Assembly: GCF_011008845.1 (NCBI RefSeq) | Contig: NZ_JAAIWM010000001.1 | Coordinates: forward strand, 930,001 to 994,000 | Reading direction: 5' to 3' | DNA length: 64,000 nt | DNA from: Bacillus mesophilus | Lineage (GTDB): Bacteria; Bacillota; Bacilli; Bacillales; SA4 | Shown here: positions 1-8,808 of the stretch, piece after piece | How the letters are laid out: each line of letters starts with the position of its first letter | Position numbering within the stretch: position 1 is the first letter of the stretch | Position numbers and translations under genes: made by a program | Notes under the pieces: generated by a model | The model's database searches: none | What the model was told of the DNA's origin: nothing | Seen by the model: the letters and a program-made list of their open reading frames with translations, nothing else

Positions 1-485
1 ATTAAAATTAATCGACCAATTGAAAAAGAAGAACCTCTGGATAAAAGATAAATAATAATGACAGTAGCAAGCCCACCAAAAATGGAGGCAATTGATACAA
101 CGGTACTACTAGCTTGAAGCACGATGATACAAAACACAGCGGCCGCACTTGAACCAGCTGTAATTCCAATGACATTTGGATTGGCTAAGGGATTACGTAG
201 CATCGTTTGAAAAACAGTACCCGCGACACCAAAAGCAAATCCTGCAAAAACACCTGCAACCATTCTTGGTAAACGTATAGAGCCCACTGCAAATGTTGCA
301 CCCTTCACTTCTTCACCGAGCAGAACACGAAGGATATCCTGAACAGGATAAATGGTGTTTCCAAGCATAAGCATCGTACAGCACAGTGCAAGGGCAATGA
401 TCACAAGTATAACGTTCACAAGGATAAAACGTCGACGTCTCTTTGTTCTACCTACCATTATAAGATTCATAGCTTCATTCATCAT
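1..485 (-). CDS. FecCD-type iron-siderophore ABC permease (3' end beyond window)
   Basis: The first 161 residues of an integral-membrane permease of the FecCD/BtuC family are visible; the gene runs off the left edge. The start ATG at 485 overlaps the TGA of the upstream permease (ATGA), so the two are translationally coupled. A basic N-terminus (GRTKRRRR) precedes the first membrane helix. The family signature region (RLPRMVAGVFAGFAFGVAG, then MLRNPLANPNVIGI) is present. With the neighbouring permease it would form the heterodimeric channel importing a ferric hydroxamate or similar siderophore. Substrate cannot be read from sequence; the layout resembles B. subtilis YfiYZ-YfhA. Confidence 0.9.
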   Translation of the reverse strand, partial: MMNEAMNLIMVGRTKRRRRFILVNVILVIIALALCCTMLMLGNTIYPVQDILRVLLGEEVKGATFAVGSIRLPRMVAGVFAGFAFGVAGTVFQTMLRNPLANPNVIGITAGSSAAAVFCIIVLQASSTVVSIASIFGGLATVIIIYLLSRGSSFSIGRLIL

Positions 486-1516
486 AACGCACGCATTTTC
501 GCTTTCATAGTTATTAGGATTAAGATTGGAGCACCAATAAAGGCAGTGACGACACCAACCTCAAGCTCACCTGGGCTCCCAAGAAGTCGACCACATACAT
601 CTGAGATCATTAATATAATGGCACCGGTTAGCGCTGACATCGGAATAATGTATCGTAAATCTGGGCCAATCAATAGTCGTATGACATGTGTTGCCAATAA
701 ACCGATAAATCCAATTGGACCTGCAAGTGCTGTTGCGGCACCGCATAATACTACTCCTGCGAAAGCAGCAATCAGTCTTAGTGTTCCTGTTCGAACACCT
801 AAGCCTGTTGCCACCTCGTCACCTAAAGCAATTGCATTTAGAGCTGGAGCAGTGAGTAGGGCAATTAGCATCCCAACGATCAGAAAAGGTAAAAAGATAG
901 AGATAGAGTCCCAATTTCCAGACCCCACACTACCTACCTGCCAAAATCTGAATTGGTCCATCACGTTTGAGCGAGGAATCATCACTGCCATCACAAGGGA
1001 TGATAAGGCAGCACTTGTCGCAGCTCCCGCTAAAACGAGTTTAAGGGGCGTGGCACCGCCACTCCCCATTGAACCAATTCCGAATACAAAAATGGCAGTT
1101 ATGATTGCGCCTGCTAATGCAAACCAAATGTATTGACTAGCTGTACCAATGCTAAAAAAGGATATACCACAAACGACAAATAGTGCCGCACCTGTGTTTA
1201 CTCCTAGTATGCTAGGATCTGCAATAGGATTACGTGTGACAGATTGCATCAGAGCCCCTGAAACTCCTAGTGCGGCACCACACATTATACAAAATACAGT
1301 TCTAGCAATTCGTTGGCGTACAACATTTGCTCCGTGGGTCTGTACATCTGGATGAAACAAACCATTCATCAGTTCATTCCATCCAATTGTACGAGATCCG
1401 AATGCAAGAGAAGCCAAGACACATATTCCGAGTAAGATCATTGAAAGGATGAATACTTTTATAAAGTTTTTCGGAATAAGTAACTGCTTATTTTGTGAAA
1501 CGGATGTAGTACTCAT
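482..1516 (-). CDS. FecCD-type iron-siderophore ABC permease
   Basis: A 344-residue polytopic membrane protein of the FecCD/BtuC permease family. The hallmark segment RQRIARTVFCIMCGAALGVS followed by MQSVTRNPIADPSILGVN is clear, as is the C-terminal GPIGFIGLLATHVIRLLIGP loop that contacts the ABC ATPase. It starts one base after the stop of the substrate-binding lipoprotein gene and overlaps the next permease by 4 bp, so the three form one operon read leftwards. No ATPase gene is visible; in many Bacillus systems of this type a shared ATPase (YusV/FhuC-like) is encoded elsewhere. Control is expected through the Fur box upstream of the lipoprotein gene. Confidence 0.93.
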   Translation of the reverse strand: MSTTSVSQNKQLLIPKNFIKVFILSMILLGICVLASLAFGSRTIGWNELMNGLFHPDVQTHGANVVRQRIARTVFCIMCGAALGVSGALMQSVTRNPIADPSILGVNTGAALFVVCGISFFSIGTASQYIWFALAGAIITAIFVFGIGSMGSGGATPLKLVLAGAATSAALSSLVMAVMIPRSNVMDQFRFWQVGSVGSGNWDSISIFLPFLIVGMLIALLTAPALNAIALGDEVATGLGVRTGTLRLIAAFAGVVLCGAATALAGPIGFIGLLATHVIRLLIGPDLRYIIPMSALTGAIILMISDVCGRLLGSPGELEVGVVTAFIGAPILILITMKAKMRAL

Positions 1517-1517
1517 A

Positions 1518-2570
1518 TTACTTCACTTTGTTAACAGCTTCTGAGAGCAGGTTTAAGTACTCATCAAGTGTCGCTTCAATAGAAAGTGGGCTTGGAGTTC
1601 CCGCTGCTGCAAGTGGTGTATTATCTTCAATCACAACAACAGATCCTCTTTCTACAGCTGGAATCTTTCCGTAAATTGGGTCAGCTTGTAGAGTTGCTAG
1701 TGTTTCTGCATTTCCATAAGTTACGAAAATATCAGCATCGTTTAGCATGTCAGAATTCTCAGCACTTACTTCTAAGAAGAAGCTTCCATCAGTAAATTGA
1801 CTTGAAATGCTTTCAGGGTAAACCATTCCTAATTCATCAGTAAGGAATCCACCACGTGGGTCTGCCGGTGAGTAAATGTAAAACTTAGATAGATCAGCAG
1901 CATTGATGCTTACGAATGCAGCTTTTTTACCTGCAAGGTCAGGAAATGCACTTGCCTTCTCTTCAATTAACTTTTCTGTATCTGCAATAAGTTGCTTACC
2001 TTCTTCTTCCATTCCCATACCCATTGAGTTGAATGTAACTTGTTCACGCCATGAAGCAACCCAAGGAGTCGTTTGATAAGCAATAACTGGAGCGATTTCA
2101 CTTAATGTGTCATATTCTTCTTGAGTAATACCTGAGTATGCTGCAAGAATAACATCTGGATTAGAATCAGCGATTGCTTCAAAATCTAAACCGTCCGTAT
2201 CCTGATAGATATTTGGGCTATCTTCACCTAGTTCGTTAATCTTTTCTGCCGTCCAAGGTAACATTCCGCTACCGTCTTGAACACCATAGTTTGCAGCTGA
2301 GAACCCTACAGGTACAACACCAAGAGCTAGAGCAACGTCATGGTTAGACCATGCAATCGTAGCAACGCGTTCTGGCTTTTCTTCAAGAACTGTTTCGCCG
2401 AATGCATGCTTAATCACAATCGGATATTCAGTGTTTGTTTCTTCTGTGTCCGTTGTTTCCGTGTTAGTAGACTTGTTCTCTGTTTCTTCTGGACTTGCTT
2501 CCTCAGTGGAGCACCCAACCATTACAACCATAAGTATAGCCATTAGCAGTGTTATTAATTTTGCTTTCAT
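1518..2570 (-). CDS. Iron-siderophore ABC transporter substrate-binding lipoprotein
   Basis: Periplasmic-binding-protein-like lipoprotein (FepB/FhuD class) that captures a ferric siderophore outside the membrane and delivers it to the two permeases encoded next. The start is set at 2570 because AAGGAAGG lies just upstream, and MKAKLITLLMAILMVVMVGC is a proper lipoprotein signal with the lipobox cysteine at residue 20. The open frame extends upstream to 2624, but that part overlaps the Fur box and is rejected. After an acidic Thr/Glu linker comes the family motif around GETVLEEKPERVATIAWSN. About 350 residues, normal for the family. First gene of the operon. Confidence 0.93.
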   Translation of the reverse strand: MKAKLITLLMAILMVVMVGCSTEEASPEETENKSTNTETTDTEETNTEYPIVIKHAFGETVLEEKPERVATIAWSNHDVALALGVVPVGFSAANYGVQDGSGMLPWTAEKINELGEDSPNIYQDTDGLDFEAIADSNPDVILAAYSGITQEEYDTLSEIAPVIAYQTTPWVASWREQVTFNSMGMGMEEEGKQLIADTEKLIEEKASAFPDLAGKKAAFVSINAADLSKFYIYSPADPRGGFLTDELGMVYPESISSQFTDGSFFLEVSAENSDMLNDADIFVTYGNAETLATLQADPIYGKIPAVERGSVVVIEDNTPLAAAGTPSPLSIEATLDEYLNLLSEAVNKVK

Positions 2571-2608
2571 CTGTATTACCTTCCTTATCATGTTTTTGAT
2601 TTTAAAAA

Positions 2609-2623
2609 TGATTATCATTATCA
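2609..2623 (-). promoter_or_regulatory. Fur box upstream of siderophore uptake operon
   Basis: On the minus strand this reads TGATAATGATAATCA, a 14/15 match to the Bacillus 7-1-7 Fur consensus TGATAATNATTATCA. It lies about 40 bp upstream of the lipoprotein start, where a repressor would cover the promoter. Iron-replete repression by Fur is inferred. Confidence 0.85.
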
Positions 2624-2800
2624 ATATAAATTAGTATGTTTTTATAAAATGTTTATATTCAATGGAATTTTAACTAACTGATGTGACCTCTCCATACTCC
2701 TCCTCTGATGGTATTGCCTACTACGAGAAAAAAGGATCCACTCTTTTCTAAGTATGTAACCTACTAGAATTAATTTCAATGTACAAAGTCTGGTAGTACG

Positions 2801-2953
2801 AAAAGCGCAAGCGCCCTGTTTAGCCCCGACAAGCAAATGTTCCTTCGAGAAAAAAAGGGTGGTTTTCCCTTTTATTCTCGAAGGGTTATTTGACCTAAGA
2901 AAAAGCTCTTTCCTTTTTCCTCCGAGGGGCTGGGCGCTGGAGCTAGACATAGA
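2801..2953. repeat. Bacillaceae-type intergenic repeat with GC-rich inverted ends
   Basis: A GC-richer block between the divergent iron genes. The left end AGCGCAAGCGCCC...AGCCCC pairs with the right end GGGGCTGGGCGCTGGAGCT to give a long stem, with an AT-rich centre holding smaller stems. From memory, very similar stretches (AAGCGCAAGCGCC ... GGCGCTGGAGCTAGACA) occur between genes in many Bacillus genomes. A 105-codon open frame across it (2642-2959, minus) has a composition that follows the stem and is not considered a gene. Confidence 0.6.
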
Positions 2954-3130
2954 CTCCAATCAAAAAAACTTATACTTTCTTATCTTTAAATATAACCTAA
3001 CCTTCTAACAAAGTAATAGGTATAACCAACTTGTTTTAGTCTTTTAAGGAAACCCCTACGACCTAAAACAGAAGATCAAACTATCAAAATCATGTAAAAG
3101 GTTGAACTCGAGTGCAAGGCTAATTGTACA

Positions 3131-3145
3131 TGATAATCATTATCA
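3131..3145 (+). promoter_or_regulatory. Perfect Fur box upstream of AraC-family regulator
   Basis: TGATAATCATTATCA matches the 7-1-7 Fur consensus at all 14 defined positions. It lies about 97 bp before the AraC start. A weaker half-site (TGAAAATGATTCCCA) follows near 3192. The regulator is therefore probably iron-repressed like the transporter it faces. Confidence 0.88.
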
Positions 3146-3241
3146 GTTAAATAGACACACCTAATTTAATCATTTTTGCAACTCATCTAATTGAAAATGA
3201 TTCCCAAGTAGAATATACTTGCTTTACAAGGAGAATGAAAA

Positions 3242-4243
3242 ATGAACAAAACATCTTACCAAGAATCTAAATCCGCCTTTATAGAAAAACTATCGTTCGA
3301 GCCTTTTAAATATGGAAACTATACGTTATACACGAACAAAAACAGGCCTGAACTTGGACATCTTATTAACTATTCAAGAGAAGGGTATTATGATTTATTG
3401 ATCGCTGACTATACAATGCCTGAGGATTTTTCGCTGTCCTACAATAATCCGGAGCTACTAATGCGGTTTGGGGTCGTCTACGAGGGAATCACACAGTTTA
3501 AGATGGAAAATAATCCGGTATACACATTTACCCCTTCCTCCTTTTTTGTCCTAGAACAAGATCTTAAAGTCACAACAACGTGGAAAAAAGGACAACATTT
3601 TCATGGAACAGAAATTACTATATTCGAAGACTATTTTACCGAAGTGTTAAAGCCTAACTTTACAGATATCATCGATTTTCAGTCATTACTCAAAAACTAT
3701 ACGTATACGTACCTCCCATTAGAAATTACTGAAATCCTTGGACAATTACAACGTTTGAATCATGAACATTCATTAACTAGTATCTATTTAGAAAGTAAGA
3801 TTCTAGAAAGTATCGCTATTTTAATCAATGAAGTGACGAAATCGAAGGAAAATGCCTTCACTAATCAAATTGACTATGGAAATATCCATATCGGTACGAA
3901 CAGGGTCGTAAAGCTAACCTTTTCTGACATTCAAGCGATAAAAGAAGCACATGACATCCTACAAAAAAATTATCACAATCCCCCTACCATTAAGGCATTA
4001 AGTAAAAAGGTCTACCTAAATGAACAAAAATTAAAAGCAGGATTTTCAAAGCTGTACCACACATCCATTGGGGAATATATCAATAACCTAAGAATGTCAC
4101 TGGCTGCAAACCTTTTATCTACCACCGACTTAGGGATCGAGGAAATAGCTGAAAAAGTTGGGTATAACTACTCTACTAACTTTACGAAAATGTTTAAAAA
4201 GACGTATGGGAAAACTCCGTTGCATTTTAGGAAGACGAAATGA
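3242..4243 (+). CDS. AraC-family transcriptional regulator
   Basis: A 333-residue regulator with an unassigned N-terminal sensor half and a C-terminal AraC/XylS double helix-turn-helix (about residues 225-333). The second helix-turn-helix shows the usual GIEEIAEKVGYNYSTNFTKMFKKTYGKTPLHFR pattern in parts: IAEKVGY, then FTKMFKK, then GKTPLHFR. AAGGAG precedes the ATG. It is divergent from the siderophore importer and has its own Fur box. By analogy with AraC activators beside siderophore uptake genes (such as Btr), it probably activates the importer when the siderophore is present. No fused binding-protein domain is present, so the inducer is unknown. Confidence 0.9.
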   Translation: MNKTSYQESKSAFIEKLSFEPFKYGNYTLYTNKNRPELGHLINYSREGYYDLLIADYTMPEDFSLSYNNPELLMRFGVVYEGITQFKMENNPVYTFTPSSFFVLEQDLKVTTTWKKGQHFHGTEITIFEDYFTEVLKPNFTDIIDFQSLLKNYTYTYLPLEITEILGQLQRLNHEHSLTSIYLESKILESIAILINEVTKSKENAFTNQIDYGNIHIGTNRVVKLTFSDIQAIKEAHDILQKNYHNPPTIKALSKKVYLNEQKLKAGFSKLYHTSIGEYINNLRMSLAANLLSTTDLGIEEIAEKVGYNYSTNFTKMFKKTYGKTPLHFRKTK

Positions 4244-4294
4244 CGGGGACATACTAACGGCTATAGGCTAATTACTACTACCACTGACTACGTT

Positions 4295-4328
4295 GAATGG
4301 CCTCCTTTCATATAGAAAGAGGCCATTC
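4295..4328 (+). terminator. Hairpin downstream of AraC gene
   Basis: Stem GAATGGCCTC / GAGGCCATTC, extended inward by CTTTC/GAAAG, about 50 bp after the AraC stop. No strong T-run follows directly, so termination may rely on the next hairpin. Confidence 0.55.
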
Positions 4329-4334
4329 ACTAAT

Positions 4335-4376
4335 AAAAAAGAGTGGTGATCACCAAATTGACCACCACTCTTTTTC
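4335..4376. terminator. Bidirectional intrinsic terminator between convergent genes
   Basis: GAGTGGTG (4341-4348) pairs with CACCACTC (4363-4370). A-run on the left and T-run on the right make it usable by the AraC gene (+) and by the converging small export protein gene (-). Confidence 0.8.
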
Positions 4377-4414
4377 TCTTACCCCCTTGGTACTCCTACT
4401 TTACGAAAGTAGAA

Positions 4415-4915
4415 TCAATCATTCGAAATTAAATCTTTAAAGAATCCTTTATCTTCATAACCAAGAAAGTCCACACCTAAATGAGTCAATCCTGCAAATG
4501 CAAGGCCCCAAATGACGATGCTCATCACCATCCAAATTGAGGTACTTTTCTTTGTACCACCCAATGTAAGACACATAAAAGCGGTTAGATGACTGCCCAC
4601 AATTAAAGGCCCGATTATGGCTAATCCAGGTAATCCATATCTTTTCCAGATTTTTTGTGCACGGATCGCTTTTTTACTCGATTCTTTCTCTGCTTCGTCT
4701 CCCTTTCTTTTCCTTCTCCATTCTCTAATTTTGTTCATAAAAAGAATTAATAGCAATACCGTTAAGATGTTACCGAACAATGCTATTAAGATAACAGGTA
4801 TTTGTGGTAACCCAGCAATAATGGCTAATGCTATCACTCCATACCCTTCAAAAAAAGGAAGGGCAGCTAAAACAAACACGACTCCATACGCCCAAGCCAA
4901 TTCCAACATATTCAT
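4415..4915 (-). CDS. Small multidrug export-type membrane protein (COG2426)
   Basis: A 166-residue membrane protein resembling the 'putative small multi-drug export' family (COG2426). The start ATG at 4915 is preferred because AAGGGGGAG lies 8 bp upstream; an in-frame ATG at 4957 would add a non-membrane leader. Two hydrophobic segments at about residues 5-55 are followed by a charged cytoplasmic loop (KIREWRRKRKGDEAEKESSK). A second hydrophobic half then follows with the conserved-looking RYGLPGLAIIGPLIVG and GSHLTAF stretch. Transport activity is only a family annotation; the substrate is unknown. Monocistronic, ending at a shared bidirectional terminator. Confidence 0.75.
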   Translation of the reverse strand: MNMLELAWAYGVVFVLAALPFFEGYGVIALAIIAGLPQIPVILIALFGNILTVLLLILFMNKIREWRRKRKGDEAEKESSKKAIRAQKIWKRYGLPGLAIIGPLIVGSHLTAFMCLTLGGTKKSTSIWMVMSIVIWGLAFAGLTHLGVDFLGYEDKGFFKDLISND

Positions 4916-5011
4916 ATAAAAACTCCCCCTTAAATTGAGTATCTTCACTTTACCCAATCATTCCATCTCTATTGTCATATGAATAACCAAACCAGAAAAA
5001 TGAACTTTAAC

Positions 5012-5896
5012 TCAGTACATTAACACGTCCAGCAAGAACTGTTCATCGTCCCGACACTTGAATGGGGTCCGTAATTCGTCCAACTCTTTTCCCTTGCATA
5101 CATCTACCACTATGGCTTGTACTGGAAGCTGATCATTCTCCAGTTTAGCTTTTCCAGCTGTACTGATTTGGAACGTTCTGCTATCTGCTACAGCATAGTC
5201 AATTCTTTGTCCATCTGTACTAAAATGATAATAATCGTACTCTTTTTTCTCCAGCATTTCACTTGTAATGAGGTCAAAATTGCCTAATACTAGCTCTGCA
5301 TCTGTAAAGATATAGTCTTTCAGGTATTCCTCATCCTTCACCTTATATCGAACTACCTCAAGACTTTTCCGATCATCTGCCAGATCAATTATATAGTTAA
5401 TCTGCCCTTGATGCGTTTGCTCTACAAGCCCTATTCCAAGACTCTCATACGTCCCGTCCTGATGAATGGTCATATCAAGGCCTCGGAGTTCCAGGCTATA
5501 GCCCTCCATGTCTAAGTAATCCCTTAGATTCTCCACTTCCTCTACCAAACTTCCACTATAAAAATTGGTATCTAGTAAATCAATATGATGGGTGCGCTCA
5601 TAAACCATCTTCTCAATTTGAGGAATAAAGATTCCAAGTATAAAAAGCACCAGACCAACGGAGACTGCAATATATTTCGTATCAGCATTAACCTTGGGCT
5701 TTCGAACAAACAATAGAAATACCATGAATCCCAAAGGTAGCTTTAGCCCGTTTAAATCGAACATAAACGCTCCAAGCAACGTAAATACAAATAACTTAAC
5801 AAGTAGGAAGGATTCCTTCTCCTTTGATTTTCGAAAAAGCACCAGCACCACGATGATGGTAAGAATGAACAAAATCAATTGTGTCGTAGTATTCAT
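5012..5896 (-). CDS. Membrane protein of unknown function
   Basis: A 294-residue protein not recognised as a named family. The N-terminal 110 residues hold about four membrane helices (TTQLILFILTIIVVLVLF; a second at about 31-50; two more to residue 105). About 185 residues follow that look soluble and beta-rich with many charged residues (GYSLELRGLDMTIHQDG), probably extracytoplasmic. TAGGAGAC precedes the ATG. No partner gene is evident; it stands alone between a transporter-like gene and a MarR regulator. Confidence 0.7.
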   Translation of the reverse strand: MNTTTQLILFILTIIVVLVLFRKSKEKESFLLVKLFVFTLLGAFMFDLNGLKLPLGFMVFLLFVRKPKVNADTKYIAVSVGLVLFILGIFIPQIEKMVYERTHHIDLLDTNFYSGSLVEEVENLRDYLDMEGYSLELRGLDMTIHQDGTYESLGIGLVEQTHQGQINYIIDLADDRKSLEVVRYKVKDEEYLKDYIFTDAELVLGNFDLITSEMLEKKEYDYYHFSTDGQRIDYAVADSRTFQISTAGKAKLENDQLPVQAIVVDVCKGKELDELRTPFKCRDDEQFLLDVLMY

Positions 5897-6084
5897 TACA
5901 GTCTCCTACTCCCAGCCTTTTTTCTAATTATTTCAAAGTCTATAGCCTATAACAACCCTATTTTCCTAGTTAACAAATATATATATGAATCATTAAAATG
6001 TATTAAAATTCCAAATTAATACATTTTAACGAAAATCTTGAATATATAAATAAAAAATGAGCGTTGACTAGGGAGTTGGGGAAT

Positions 6085-6591
6085 TTGGTTGAAACATATT
6101 TTCCTATATTATTTAACCTTTTACGCGGGCTTGATAAGGCAATGACCTCAGAATTAACGGATTCAGCTAACAGTGTGGGGTTAACAGTAACTGAGTTGAA
6201 TTTTATTTGGATCATTTTTAGTGAAGGTGAACCAACCGTTTCAAGGATTTCAGAGTTAACGTTATTGGATGAATCTACCGTTACCCAGGTCCTAACACGT
6301 TTAAAGAAAAAAAAGTTTGTGACTAGCTTTAAAAAGCCAGATGATACCCGTTTTTCCTATATTAAATTAACCGATATAGGTGAAGAAAAAAGGAAACTTT
6401 TAATGTTAAATAACGAATTTACATTTTTAGCGTATTTGCAAAAAGAATTGGAGTCCCCTGAAGGTAAAGAGAACATCAAAGCATCAATCGAATTTCTGAA
6501 GAAAGTAAATCTACGCTATAACGGAGAAGAATTTGTCAGTTGGGTATACAGTCTACCTGAAAAAATCAAAAAGGACTTAACTGAGTTATAG
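6085..6591 (+). CDS. MarR-family regulator, Hpr/ScoC-like
   Basis: A 168-residue winged-helix regulator. The TTG at 6085 is taken as start because AGGGAG lies 9 bp upstream; TTG codons at 6064 and 6076 are in frame but worse placed. The core LTVTELNFIWIIFSEGE, then ISELTLLDESTVTQVLTRLKKKKFV is the MarR helix-turn-helix and wing. Spacing and wording resemble B. subtilis Hpr (ScoC), which represses protease and sporulation genes. It is shorter than ScoC (203 residues) and lacks its acidic tail. A role in transition-state control is an inference. Confidence 0.8.
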   Translation: MVETYFPILFNLLRGLDKAMTSELTDSANSVGLTVTELNFIWIIFSEGEPTVSRISELTLLDESTVTQVLTRLKKKKFVTSFKKPDDTRFSYIKLTDIGEEKRKLLMLNNEFTFLAYLQKELESPEGKENIKASIEFLKKVNLRYNGEEFVSWVYSLPEKIKKDLTEL

Positions 6592-6791
6592 TTCATAACA
6601 AAAATACAAAACAATCCTTATAGGAAATCAAACTCGACCCTGTTCCTAGCTTGAAAATTACTCAAAATGAAAGCTCCATGCCCTTTTTTGGAACATCTTT
6701 AATATAAAGACTATATACTGTTATTACAATTCAGAGGATGAATTGTACGACATGATAACACCGTTTCTTTTCTCCTCAAGATACGGGAACT

Positions 6792-6826
6792 AGCGATTAC
6801 CCTTGGAAAAGGTAGTCGCTTTTTTA
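6792..6826 (+). terminator. Intrinsic terminator after MarR gene
   Basis: AGCGATTACC pairs with GGTAGTCGCT (one G-U pair) around a short loop, followed by TTTTTTATATTTTT. The rest of the 410-bp gap to the DUF3231 gene shows nothing else recognised. Confidence 0.8.
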
Positions 6827-7004
6827 TATTTTTCTCAAAGATGAAACGTACATTCTTCGAGCTAAACACTTGCACATTTCTTTTGGAAAATTTTCAGGGT
6901 CCCGCTCTCATAGGGTTTGCATTTTAGGGGGAATATAGGAGTACTGAAAGAGAATGAGTTTGGCTAATAAGAAACAAAATTAATATGAAGTCGGAGGTCA
7001 TAAT

Positions 7005-8018
7005 GTGAGCCTGGAAAACATTCGTTTAACAAGTGCAGAGCTTTCAGATACATATAACACCTACATAAATGATAGTGTGTCTTTCTGTTTGTTTTCGCAC
7101 TTTCTTGAAGTGGCTGAAGACACTGAGGTGATTCCACTTATTGAGGAGGTTCTTACTAGTTCTAAAACCCATATTGAACAGTTGGAAGACCTATTTACTA
7201 AGGAAGGAATCGCCATCCCTGTCGGATTTCCTATTGAAGAACATTTAAGACCCAATACACCAAGACTGTTCCATGATACATTTGTATTAGAGGTAATCAT
7301 GCACCTATCAAAATTCGGGATAGCCTCCTATGGTGCCGCTGTTTCCATGTCTGCTAGAGCAGATATTAGAAAAATGTTTATCGACTATACAAACCAGGCC
7401 ATGCAGCTTCATGATAAGGCAAAAGAATTAATGCAAAGTAAAGGTATACTCATTCGTCCTCCTTACATTACGTACATGAAGAAAATTGAAATCGTGCAAA
7501 AACAATCTTTCATAGCTGGATTCTTTGGCAAAAGGAAAAGCCTTTTAGCAGTTGAGATCTCCCACCTCTTTACAAGTGCTGTTAACAATGAAATAGGAAA
7601 ATCCCTTTTAATAGGATTTGCTCAAACTGCGCAGGACCCTGAAATACGTGAATATTTCTCACATGGCATCAAGATGTCTAAGAGCATCTTGAGTGACATT
7701 CATGAAACATTTACAGAAAGTGATCTCCCTTATTCTATGACCTGGGATGCCAACGTTACCGATTCAACCGAAGCCGTCTTTTCTGACCGATTTATGATGA
7801 TGCTTGTAAATACAATCTCTGCTCTAGGGATTAGTATGTATGGCGCTGCCTTGGGAGCTTCTATGAGAAAGGACTTACTACTTCTATATGGAAGCTTTAT
7901 CTCCAAAGCCGGAACCTTCGCAGAGGATGGAGTCAACTTATTAATAGAAAAAGGGTGGCTCGAACAACCACCCCAATCAGAAGACCGGGATGACTTAATA
8001 ACTAAGAGTGAGAAGTGA
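7005..8018 (+). CDS. DUF3231 family protein
   Basis: A 337-residue all-helical protein of the DUF3231 family. It is built from two related halves, each expected to form a ferritin-like four-helix bundle: the first contains RLTSAELSDTYNTYINDSVS, the second VEISHLFTSAVNNEIGKSLL. Segments such as TDSTEAVFSDRFMMML and SMYGAALGASMRKDLL match the family as recalled. GTG start at 7005 after CGGAGG. Function unknown; such genes are common in Bacillaceae. A broken paralogue lies 2 kb downstream on the other strand, among CBO0543-type membrane genes. Confidence 0.88.
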   Translation: MSLENIRLTSAELSDTYNTYINDSVSFCLFSHFLEVAEDTEVIPLIEEVLTSSKTHIEQLEDLFTKEGIAIPVGFPIEEHLRPNTPRLFHDTFVLEVIMHLSKFGIASYGAAVSMSARADIRKMFIDYTNQAMQLHDKAKELMQSKGILIRPPYITYMKKIEIVQKQSFIAGFFGKRKSLLAVEISHLFTSAVNNEIGKSLLIGFAQTAQDPEIREYFSHGIKMSKSILSDIHETFTESDLPYSMTWDANVTDSTEAVFSDRFMMMLVNTISALGISMYGAALGASMRKDLLLLYGSFISKAGTFAEDGVNLLIEKGWLEQPPQSEDRDDLITKSEK

Positions 8019-8103
8019 TGAATGGGACAGAGGGATAGGAGTAACTTTTAAGTTGTTTGTTTTGGAATTTTGGAAGCATCGTTTTTCGATACTTAGCTTC
8101 AGA

Positions 8104-8655
8104 ATGAATAAAAAACGAGCATTTACAAAAGATAGTACTATCCTTCCTACAGTGGTGAGAACATTGCAAAAAAAACTCTTATTTTTATTTTTAGGTATTG
8201 CCTTTATTTTACTACCATTTGCATTTAAGAGAGAACGATTAAAAGAGTGGCTTCTCGTATTTTTTCTAAAGGGATACGTATCAAGTTTCATTGGAAAATT
8301 AGTTGTTAAAAACAAACATATCAGTTATCCAATTCGCTTTATGCCTAAATATTTCAACTCTAGTATTTTATTTGAATATTTACTATTCCCCTTACTATGT
8401 GTATTTTATAATCGCACTTCCTTACAATCTAAACCTGTATCCATTATCTTACAATCATTACTTTATAGTACGCCCATGACTATAATTGAGGTTTTATTAG
8501 AAAGGTACACAGACCTTATAAAATACAAGAGAAAATGGAATTGGGTCATTACGTATGTCACTTTAGTCATTACATTTTTAGCAGTCCGTATGTTTATGTA
8601 TGTCACCAGAAAATTGAATATTGAGATAGAGAGCAAGAAAGTTATGCATCAGTAA
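8104..8655 (+). CDS. CBO0543-type small membrane protein
   Basis: A membrane protein of about 183 residues. The key segment ISYPIRFMPKYFNSSILFEY followed by a membrane helix and FYNRTSL matches the neighbouring 160-residue protein (VTYPIRFMPKILKINIVYD), so the two are paralogues. The open frame reaches back to 8008, overlapping the end of the DUF3231 gene, but the ATG at 8104 gives the family-like length; ribosome-site support is weak, so the start is uncertain. About four membrane helices. Function unknown. Confidence 0.7.
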   Translation: MNKKRAFTKDSTILPTVVRTLQKKLLFLFLGIAFILLPFAFKRERLKEWLLVFFLKGYVSSFIGKLVVKNKHISYPIRFMPKYFNSSILFEYLLFPLLCVFYNRTSLQSKPVSIILQSLLYSTPMTIIEVLLERYTDLIKYKRKWNWVITYVTLVITFLAVRMFMYVTRKLNIEIESKKVMHQ

Positions 8656-8808
8656 AATAACTTCTTGCTCTTCTTTTATTATTACTCTGGCGAAACTCTA
8701 TTTTTTATAATTATAATCTTTGTTGTACAGTATCTTCTAACACGAATTCTAATCATCCTAGAAACTGCCTGATTGGTATTCGTGTAACATTGGGTTTGTG
8801 GCTTCATT

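Noticed and set aside
546..1355. Plus-strand open frames opposite the permease gene
   Set aside because: They mirror a clear FecCD permease in codon pattern and have no ribosome sites or family features.
2642..2959. 105-codon minus-strand open frame
   Set aside because: It lies across a structured intergenic repeat; composition follows the stem and no protein family is visible.
6003..6215. 70-codon minus-strand open frame
   Set aside because: It overlaps the MarR gene start in the opposite direction and has no supporting features.
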